This document shows, in pieces, positions 21,701 through 31,200 of a DNA stretch of 34,147 bases (positions are counted from its first letter, which is position 1; every line of letters begins with the position of its first letter). The translations under genes and the position numbers were made by a program. The stretch is from Hirudo medicinalis (Eukaryota > Annelida > Clitellata > Hirudinida > Hirudinidae): the NCBI GenBank assembly GCA_011800805.1, contig MPNW01000361.1, positions 9,381 to 43,527 on the forward strand, given 5' to 3'. The notes under the pieces are model-generated. The model had not been told where the DNA came from. It did no database searches and was given only the letters and a program-made list of their open reading frames with translations.

Positions 21701-22941
21701 CTGCATGAGAGCGCACATGAGGGACAGCTTGTCGGACTCTGGCACCGCCTCGGACTGGACGAGAGGGGCCGAGGACTGCGACAGGATTCTGAGGTCCGCA
21801 ATAATCTTTCCGTGCATCTGTCGGGCAAAGTGAGCAGAGCTTGTCGATTACATGTAGTTCATTTATATAGTGCCACATGCATGGCATCAGAGGTGCCTTT
21901 TGTTAGCCATTTATATACTGCTCCTTCCCAAAAGAAACTGAAAGTGGCGCCACCCACCGGTTCGAGCCTTCGGACGTTCCCGTAAAGAACCGTGCCCAAA
22001 GCCCTCAGGTGAAGGACCACAGTGGAAATGTTGCAGGGTGTGAGAGGAATCACTCTCGAGGTCTTTAGAAAATATTCGGTTACGTGCTCGACATCGCATT
22101 CTAATATGATCTGAAATAATTACGTGACGGCACTAATAATTATTAGCTTACTTAATAATAATAATTAGCTTACAATTACAACCATGGAGACAATTATTGG
22201 AAGATGCAGGATCAAAATATTTATTTAAATAAAAAATATTTTTTACCTGAATTTAACATTAGTGTTTAATATTAATCCATTAGGTGTCATATTTTGAATG
22301 TAAAATATAAAAGCAGAAATTACTGTCTGCTTGTTTAGAAAATTTAGAACGAGCCAGCTGAACTTGGTCAACAATTCGACATCTCTCGCAGGAACCAGTC
22401 TGGTCAGATCTGATATGATGTCATTTGCAATCTGGAATCGAACAAATCGAAATGCTTGAATTCCAAGAATAAGTCACAAGAATCCATGGCATTAAGAGAA
22501 TTTGACCATTAACTGATTGAGTGATTCATTTCATAGCATTCTCAGCTTGATTCTTAGCCAGCAGCATATAAAGCCTTTGTTTGATGCAAATACTTTTTGC
22601 TTACAAAAAGTTAAAAGTGTTTAACTAATGTTCGGAAACTTTAGCAAGAGGTAAAACAGCTCCTTGATCTTTCATTTTGTAATTTGTTACATTTAATTGC
22701 ACTGGCGCGATAGCCATTCAACACTTGCTTGATCACCAAATCTTACGTTTTGGGGCAAAAACTGTGTTGAGTAATTTAGCTGGTTAACTCTTTGTATGAC
22801 TATATGTAATCCCTGAGTCAAAGCATCATCAGTTATGCCGGTGTTCAGAAGTGCCTCGTGAATTTTTTGAGATGCAACCCAAACTCTGTCAGCATCACTC
22901 TCGCTAGCAGAGAAGAGAGTTTCAAAATGTTCTATATTCAT
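15752..22941 (-). CDS. HEATR6: HEAT repeat-containing protein 6
   Basis: I could assemble 16 exons on minus: 22941-22747, 22431-22324, 22110-21958, 21817-21660, 21444-21318, 21116-21021, 20872-20660, 20337-20098, 19728-19603, 19535-19459, 19298-19166, 18733-18663, 18431-18181, 18021-16394, 16215-16020 and 15888-15752. Every junction keeps phase and the total is 3,909 bp, or 1,302 residues; vertebrate HEATR6 is near 1,180. Family signatures appear in order: NIANDIISDLTRLVP near the start, a Lys/Ser linker (about 280-350), LLDGSKQFLMAAEDG, AYTPFSVSLGNTIKELHRC, VSVHAPLGEVIQLLG, RVEALQVLTLMTQNYF, KVRWNACYAFGNIMWNEP and a C-terminal LIITLLHLLSL. The protein is an array of alpha-helical HEAT/ARM repeats, thought to be a protein-interaction scaffold; vertebrate HEATR6 is noted for amplification in breast cancer and its biochemical role is unclear. 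A TAG lies 24 nt upstream in frame of the ATG. The donor of exon 4 (AT|GTTCAT) is the weakest junction. Confidence 0.92.
16394..18021 (-). other. HEATR6: Large 1,628-bp exon of HEATR6 (C-terminal HEAT array)
   Basis: This encodes 542 of the 1,302 residues in one exon, while the other 15 exons range from 71 to 251 bp. It contains the best conserved HEAT units, including ADASNAVLRSLKTSNLGVV, KAAWVLSNLSDALV, SNALRTIGNLLNFLPP and FKVRISAATVLAIPSRREMF. Its size suggests that introns present in relatives were lost here. Confidence 0.85.
18899..19040 (+). repeat. Dispersed SINE-like repeat, copy 1 (in HEATR6 intron)
   Basis: Begins atttatatagtgccatatgc and continues through cttcccaagggcgc, ggctgggtttcgaacacc and acattacgactgttgcc. 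A partial copy lies at 21852-21935 and an inverted copy at 19783-19925. The ggtttcgaacacc word resembles a Pol III B-box, hence the suggestion of a tRNA-related SINE. Confidence 0.65.
19783..19925 (-). repeat. Dispersed SINE-like repeat, inverted copy 2 (in HEATR6 intron)
   Basis: On minus it reads cctacccaagggcacc, ggaggctgggttgtgaacac and gacacattgcgaccgttgcc, matching the second half of copy 1 closely. The left part is more diverged. Confidence 0.6.
21852..21935 (+). repeat. Dispersed SINE-like repeat, partial copy 3 (in HEATR6 intron)
   Basis: Matches the first half of copy 1: catttatatagtgccacatg, gcatcagaggtgccttttgt, then atactgctccttccc. The second half is absent; the sequence continues directly towards the exon at 21958. 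Confidence 0.6.
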
Positions 22942-23804
22942 TATGAGAAACCAGGAGAAAGACTATTAACGCCTGCAGGTCCAGCCAAAACAAAAACACC
23001 ATTGGAAGTTTTTAAGACTGCTTCTAGAAATTTGTTAGGCAACTAGAATTATTCTAGAAAAATTATTTTTTTAAATTATTAAGTAAATTTTTTTACAATA
23101 ATTAACTTATTTTAAATGCCCTTACAAACAAGAATTTAAATATCGCATTTGTTTAAGCAAATAAAATGGAAACAGGAACAAGTATTGCACGAGCTCAAAC
23201 GCAGCTGTAAATTTTTTAATTTTATTGTTGCATTCAAAGCTCAAAAGTAGCTTGAGTCCATCTCCTACTAATAATAGAACCATTTTACTGTGAAGTAGTT
23301 TCTGCTTGTCTAAAGCGGAGGTAAAAGTGACTGTCTGGTGAGAAAGTTAGTTTTTAAGATTCGTTTAATTATTTTAAAGCACAATTTTCAACCATCAGCA
23401 TTAGTGGCAGACTCCTGATTGGAGTACCCTTTAAGGTCATTGAAACTATCCAGAACTAAGTGGAATTTCCTTATGATAGAATTTCAATGAGGGTTGCATC
23501 TCTCAAATTTTAAGTTAAACGTCCCAATTGGCTTCTGGTAGTCCACCTACAGCAGCATTTCATCGAGTGTGGTGTGAAGTATCGGTTTAACCTCCCGCGC
23601 ATTCGTTCTTTTTTGTTCTCTTAGTCCATCTCTGTTATCGATTTCAAATATCGGGACTGCTAACGCGAGAATTGTTGATATTAATTTATGTGCTAGCTTG
23701 CTTGCTTCCAGTACTAGATAGTTACTGGGAGAAAATCCCTGCCTTTATTCGCTTAACTTCGTCCCGAAGTTGACGCCATCTTAAAGAATCTTGTTTTGAG
23801 TGAA
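22942..23804. promoter_or_regulatory. Putative bidirectional promoter region
   Basis: An 863-bp gap between the divergent start codons of HEATR6 (22941, minus) and the repeat-protein gene (23805, plus). It must hold both 5' untranslated regions and probably both promoters. I see no strong TATA or CpG-island-like sequence; it is AT-rich with no open frame of note. Confidence 0.4.
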
Positions 23805-25024
23805 ATGGCCGAGCAGGATATTAAAAATTACCTGGCTAGGCCAGATCCTTATACAGATCGCGTGAATTCATGTTTCTCTTGGCAGGTCAAAAAACATCCA
23901 ACAGCTGTCCTTAGGGATGGGAATTTCTGCCCACTGACCTATGTAAACTTGTACTCACTGCTGAAAGGAAGCATGACTGACGATTCATTTAGTTTAGCCA
24001 GGGCTACCATCGAATTGGAAGGTAGTTTTTTCGAGCCCGAACCATCCTCCGACCATGTGGAGTTGGACTACTATAGCTCCCGGACCTGCTTCGGGGTTTC
24101 ATCCAAGGAGTACCACACCACTGCCAAGGACATCATAGAAAACATCGAACTCTCCATCGGGAAGAGATCCGTGGAGAGCCTGACCGAGGAAGAATTCGAT
24201 TTCTATTTGAACGAGCAACTGCAACAAGTTGACGTGAGTTTCATCACCATGTTTTTAATTAACATCACGACTGCCTGCATTTTGGAGATTAGAAATGTTG
24301 TAGAGTAGTGTAGAGATGTTTCTTCTGTGCATTTCACCGTCGTCCGCTTTGAAAGAAAGCTTTTCAAAATTCTTGGATCCAGTTGTCAGACCAACATCAG
24401 CACATCCTTAGAAAGAAACCGGGACGAGCTAAAAAAACCATCGAAAGCCAAATAGATGAGGACGGCGTGAGCGTAAGCAAGGTCGTTCCGACTTACTCGC
24501 GCCAGGATACCCTGACCAGACGACTTACTGGTCAGGGTTTCGTTCAAGTCGATCCCCAAGGCTCTCCCCCACCTCGAGAAGAAAAGGTTTGCGAGGGCCA
24601 GCCCTCATTATTTTTGCATGCGTCTAAGGTGTGCTTGCTTTTCGACCGATCAGAATTGCTTTCAAAAATCCTGTCTTGATTCGGCCATGTTACGAGATTA
24701 GAATTAGGATGCAGATCGGAGGATCTGGAGAAATTGGAATTTCTCTCTAGATGCCTTATTGTTGATTCCGTTGAATTTTCGCGAGCTGTTGTTTCCTGGC
24801 ACGTTCTATCCGGTGCTACTGAGATTTGTGTTCGTTCGTTTTATTTCATTCGCTTAAAAATGATAGATTTTGAATTTAGTTTTACTGGATCGATTGGTAG
24901 GATGAACTCAGCATTAAGCCTGAGCAGATGAGTAATGCAGATGATGTCAGCATTGCATCTTTTGTTAAGCATTTTGCTTTATTATTATTATTATTATTGT
25001 TGTTGTTGTTGTTGTTATTGTTAC

Positions 25025-25097
<73 letters not shown>

Positions 25098-25128
25098 TTT
25101 ATTATTGTTGTTGTTGTTATTATTGTTN

Positions 25129-25168
<40 letters not shown>

Positions 25169-25242
25169 TTTATTATTGTTGTTGTTGTTATTATTGTTTC
25201 TATTATTATTATCATTATTTTTATTATCATCATCATCATTAT

Positions 25243-25287
<45 letters not shown>

Positions 25288-28200
25288 CATTTTTGTTGTA
25301 GCCATCATCGTCATCATTGTTATTTGTTCATTTATATGTGGAAATGGAGATCAGAATGTTCTATATCTTTGTTTGAAATAGGATTGAGGCCCTGAATGAT
25401 GTCTGGTTTGTTCAATTAGTCTAAGAAATATTGAGGCTGTTTGGAAGCAGCTAGTCAACATCACTAATACTAGAAGTAATTGGATTATAATGACCCATGC
25501 ATGTTATGTTGCAGAATTATGATGATGATGATGATGATAAAGTTGAGGAGGAAGGTCTCTGCTTGTTGCTAAGGCTTTGTTTTGTATAAATATTTGTTTT
25601 CGTTGTTGGTTCGTTCATTTACCGCATTTATGGTTACTGGCCGCGATAATAATAGAGTTATTGGACGATTATGGATCGTATTAAGTGCGACAATTATTGC
25701 CGTTAGTGCTTATTTTTATAGTGCTAATTTCTGCTTGCATCAGTATGCTAATCTTGAGCATTTTCTGCTTAATTCATCACACCTAATGCATCTGACAGAT
25801 GCATTAAATTTGAGCAGCACATACAACTGAATGGGAATGGGTTCTTAGTTATGGTTGTCATAATGCCAGGCCACATTATCCTGTGGCCCATTTGTCAACT
25901 CAGACTGCCAATTTTGCTACTTACTTAATGTTTAATCTTGTACTTAGTTGTGTTGTTGTTGTTGTTGTGAACAAACCTGCTAGGAGAGCTTTAAAGTTTT
26001 GAATAAGCAGAGGTAGTCTTGCCTTGAAGCTGTCTTGAGCTTAAAGTACTAGGCCTACCTAGGTGCTAAATGAAGGCTTTGTCTGGTGTTGTGTGCATGT
26101 GGGTGTTGGCATTTGCAAGCTAGTTTGTCTTCATCATAATAATTGTTGAAATAATAATAATAATATAATAACAACAATAATAATAACAATAACAACAATA
26201 ATAATAATAACAATAACAACAATAATAATAATAATAATAATAATGAATAATGTTGAAATCACCATGGCAACATTAATTTTTTTTTGAGAGAAATTTTTTC
26301 AGTTTATTTATAGTGTGCTAATTTTCAACTACAGTTATTATATAGCTTTTAAAATTCTGTAGAATGAACTTTTAGTCCTATTAATTCTGTGGAATCAATG
26401 GAATCTTTATTCATGCAGTGGTAACCTTTGAACTAAGATTAAGCTGATTGGAGCTAATTAAATATTCATTGAATTAATCAGTTGGCTGACTAATTTATCT
26501 CATCTTACATAAGTTACCCTTTGACCTTTCAGCTTTATCATCTGGTATGCATCTGACACATGCATTAAATTTGAACAGCACATGCAATGAATGGGATTTT
26601 TCTGCTCCTATGTTTTTGTTGTGCATTGTTTTTGTTGTTGCTGCTGCTGTTGTTGTTGCTACTGCTGTTGTTGTGTTGTTTTTGTCTTATGTAATAAGTA
26701 AGTGTAGGTTATTCTTTTTACCAAAAATTGTAACCTCATTTTGGCATTCCTTTCTGCACATTGTTTGAACTTTGTTTTGCAAACCTCAAGTAGTTCATTT
26801 TGTATATATTCTTGTTTTGCATACAAAAAAACAGATGTTCTGTAAAAGTCTCACGACGACCCTACATCGGACGGACGTTATTATTAACAAGTTTTAAATG
26901 CTTATTTAATGTGCATTTGATGTAAAGTCATACTGAAGTCGTATTAAAATTATTGTAAAACAAGGTGAATAATATTATTAATATAATAATAATGATAAAG
27001 TATCATTTTAAAATCCATTGTCAGTCAGAATTTTTCGATTTTATGCTTGGCTGCTTTCTCTTAAGTTTTGAATTTTTATGTTTTTCTCCTGACGTCTGAC
27101 ATTACAATAAAGGTTGCATCATTTCATCAGAGCGACCGTGACATTCAATAGACTAACAGATGCAAAAATATCTGTAATAGAAATTGTTAAATCTAAAATA
27201 TGAATCCAAGGTTTGATGCATTAATGTTTTTATTTTCATCTGTTGTCAGTTTGTGAAATCAAAATCAGTAGGTTGAAATAAGTTTTAAACCAAAAATGTC
27301 GATGGCCTCATTGGGTAGCAAATGTCGTTGCAAAGTTTAACATTTCTGCCAACTCATTGTGTTGCTATTTTAAAAAGTTCTGAGTCTGAGCATTCTGAGT
27401 TTTGTCCTCAAAATGGAAGAAAATGAGGATGCAGACGCACTTATTATGATAATGAGCAAATCTAGTGGCTTAAGGTGTTGAGTGCTCCACATGTGAGTGC
27501 TATGTGGAGCTTATTAGTCAAGAAATATCCAGAATGAAGGAAGAAACTTGATTGAATTGAAAAATTTGATCTTTGTTAGCATTCTTCTCATTGGTGAATT
27601 TTGGTTTGCATTTGCACATACATAAAAATTTAATTTCACAAAGGCAATTGTCATCTTATAGCCTCAATCGTTGATTGACAATCAAAACTAGAGGGAGATT
27701 GTAGACTAATTTTCCCAGGGCATCAAAGTTTGGGAAATATTTTCTTCAATTTTTGGTTTTAAGAATTCACTCGAATTGATTAAAGGCTGAATCTGTCGAT
27801 CTGTTGGCATTTATTTGGAAGTCTGGAATCTCAGGATTGCATGCTAGCCATACTTGAAGCTTCATGATATTTTGGTCTGTTAGTCATCCTCATTTTGGAT
27901 CTAATCTTTTACTTTCTGCTCATTGATTCACTCTTAACTTGATGATGGTATTTATTGACAGCTTTAGTTCAACTGATAGATTTTTGCTTTTATAAAGACT
28001 GGTTCACTTGTTCTTGATGATTATTTTAATGATTTGTGATGGATTACATTATGTTAATTGTCTGCATATTAAGCACATTCATTATATTTCTAATAGTTAT
28101 TAACAGAAGATTTATAATAATTATTTCCCTATTTACTTTGACTTGGATTTTTCTTCGTTTAGAAATTGTGAACAAATCAATTATTAATATAATATAATAA

Positions 28201-31200
28201 TTAAATAAACATAAAATATAATAATAATAATAACAATAATAATAAAAATTTCTTAAGCAAATAGTTGTTAGTTCTTGATGTTTGGCCCTCTTCGAGGCTG
28301 ACTTGCAAACTGTCGAATGTTGTTCAAGTTTGAGCAAAAAAATAAAAAAAATAAAAGCATCAATTTAAAAATACCCTTTCTTGGTTGTTATCTGAAAATC
28401 TTCTGAGATGAAGTTTTGGGCCATTTTGCTCTTGTTTAGACCATTAGCCATGTCTGGGTTTGTCCCATCATAAAGGTTCTTTATCAGCATCCTCTTGCTA
28501 TCTTACGATGATTTGTTTGTTCAATTCAGGTGATGAGATGTGATTCTTAAGCTGTCTGCATTACCTGGAGAAGCAATCTTTTATGCAATGTTACCTGTTT
28601 TTATTGCAATTCCATTTTAGGGCCAAATAAGTAGAAACTACTAATTATCATCTAATATAGCAACATTAAAGCTTTGATCAGATCTTCAAAAGAAGAGATG
28701 CTTCTAAGTTGTTGAAAATTCACATACATATTCCTGCAACAGGCTTGTTTGTTGCACTGTTATTGCATAGCAGGTTGTTAGCCTGGCTTTAGACTTCTTT
28801 TCTTCTTCCATCTTTCCTTCCATTCATTTTTGTATTTATTTTTTAAAAGGTTTTAAACCTTACAATTATTTAAAATTATTTGATTCAATAGTTAAGTTTA
28901 GGAGGATAAGGCCTGTAAGCTTTCTGCATTGCTTTAAAACATTCCAAATAAAACTAAGGTTGCTTACAACAGCAAAGTTTAAGTGATCATTGATAAATGT
29001 CATCATCAGTCATTTGCTATTTAGACCATCCACGTCAAAGTCCCTGTTAAGCATCTTTCACTATTCTCTTTCCTGTGCTTCAGAAGGAAAAAAGAACTTC
29101 AAAGTTCTCAAAGTCAGAACTGAAGAAACAGTCTGAGTTGAAGTGGAATCGATGTCAACCCGTGCTCGACAGGTTGGAGAATGTCGAGAGGTACCTCAAG
29201 TATTTGCTTTCCGTCGCCAAGAAGGAGGACCATCAGGAATTATGGAATTTAAGGGGAGATTATGAGGTTGTAAAGTTATTTCATCTCATTAGTTTATTCT
29301 GAATTTTGTCAATTCCAAGATTTTATTAATTGTAATTGCAGATGGACTTTTTGGAATTTTTGTAAAAATAATGTAGCAATATTATTATATCATTGTTATT
29401 TTAAGCAATGACTCATCACAGAAAATTTTGAATGCATTATTATTATTATTAATAAAATGATTAAATAAGACATTATTAAATACATTGTTAAACATTGTTA
29501 TTATCGATTAAGAAATTCCAGTAATTAATTGCATCCCTTAAATTAACAGCTCCATGTCAGCGACTACAAAATGCTGGAGAAGGATACCGAAGATATAAAA
29601 AGGGAGTGGTCATCTTTGCCACCAGTGGAGGGTGAGGATCTCATGGAGTACATTGATGAACTTCATGTCTCCATTAAACCTCTCCTGGAAGAACTTAGGG
29701 CAGAGTTCGAGAGGAAGGTGGGTGGCTTGGAGATTGGGTATTTGACACTCTAAGTGATTATGAGGATAATGGTACCTAATGACATCTGACTGTAGTTACA
29801 TGTTACAGTTGTAAATTTAATTTACATGTTTTTTTTTTATTTAAATGACAGTTTTTTAAGGAATTATTATTCTATTAAATTCTAGCAGCCTTCCAAGAAG
29901 TCCAGCAGAGAGAAGACAATTCAGGAGATAAGAGGCGAATGCCGAGATTTGTACAAGCAGTTGGTTCAGCTGAGGTCAGCCTGGAGTGGTTACTGCCTCT
30001 TGCAGCCAAAAGATCTCAATAGCTGGAGCACGAAAAGGAGAAATGTTGATGTAAGTTGGCTTGGTTGCTTGGTGATTTTGTTTTATGTTTTTGAGGGTAG
30101 GATTACATTAACTTTAACATTAACATTAACAATCATGAAGTTGTTGACTTCCTGGTTGCCAGTGCTGGTAAAATGTTTTCTGGGTGACAAATATTGTTGG
30201 AACTTCTCAGCTTTCTGGCTTGTTGAGTTCGAATGTTGGGAGATTGCCTTCTTATAATAAGTTGTTTGTGTTCAAGTATTCTTCAAATGTCTGTGTATTA
30301 ATATCTCTTAGCATCATTTTTACAATTAATTAATTGGCTTGATCGGCTATCAATCATTTTTACAATTAATTAATTAATTGGCTTGATCGACTATCAATCA
30401 TTACCACTACAGCAAGTGCAGCAGGACTTGGAAATGTTGAGGGAGAAGTTTGACCATCTGAAGTTGAAAGCAGAAAAGGAAAAGATGCACTGGCAAACTG
30501 ATGATAGTTTTGCAGAATTCACGAAATTCTACAGAACCTTCTACAATGATTACATTATTTACCAAATCATATTTGTAAAAGAAGTACGTCCTTTTAATAT
30601 TTAAATTTATTCATCTTTATTATAATTGTTTCATTTGCATCCCTGCATTTTCACCTCTCCGTTCACTCTGCATGCAACTGTTTTGGAAAGACTTTAGTTT
30701 AGATATCTTTTTTTAGGAATTCACAAAGTTCCCTCAAGCCAGGCCTAATCAGGAGAAAGCCAGAGAGGCAAAGTCTACCATTTGCCATGTGTACATTGTG
30801 AGAATTAGAGAGCTGCAGATCACCCTGGAAGAACTGATGAGTGGAAAAAGAGGTGACTCGCCTGAAACAAGTCAAAGCATAGAGGAGCTGAGAAAAGAAT
30901 TGGATTCGATTAAAAAAGGAGTAGATGCTCTGGAGACAGAATGGATCATTATTGATGTCGGGCGAGCGGATCCAGTCGAGGATCTCTCCAGTCTCTTTAA
31001 TCAAGTCTCTCACAAACTGGAGGAAAGCAGAATCAAAATCTATAGACCCGTTGGTTGACGTTTAGGCTTCATGTTTCGACATAATTGCTTTATAAAAGCT
31101 GTTTTTAATTTGTTTAATTGATAGATAATTCTATGTTAAAGAATATTGATTAAATTTATTAGCTTTCACATATTACAAATGTCGGCGAATGGCAAAAGTA

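Larger units (their letters stand above)
24587..29083 (+). other. Large intron of the helical-repeat gene
   Basis: About 4.5 kb without a convincing exon. It holds long (ATT)n/(GTT)n arrays (24978-25300), an AAT array (26144-26247), a short repeated palindromic element (25766-25838 and 26530-26597) and a small AAT tract (28212-28248). The rest is AT-rich unique sequence. Confidence 0.55.

Noticed and set aside
24928..25381. Tyr/Leu/Ile-run ORFs
   Set aside because: Microsatellite translation across an N; not genes.
25515..25554. Acidic mini-exon candidate (NYDDDDDDKVEEE) in the large intron
   Set aside because: Its ends would give phase 1 while all neighbouring junctions are phase 0, and it is just a GAT microsatellite.
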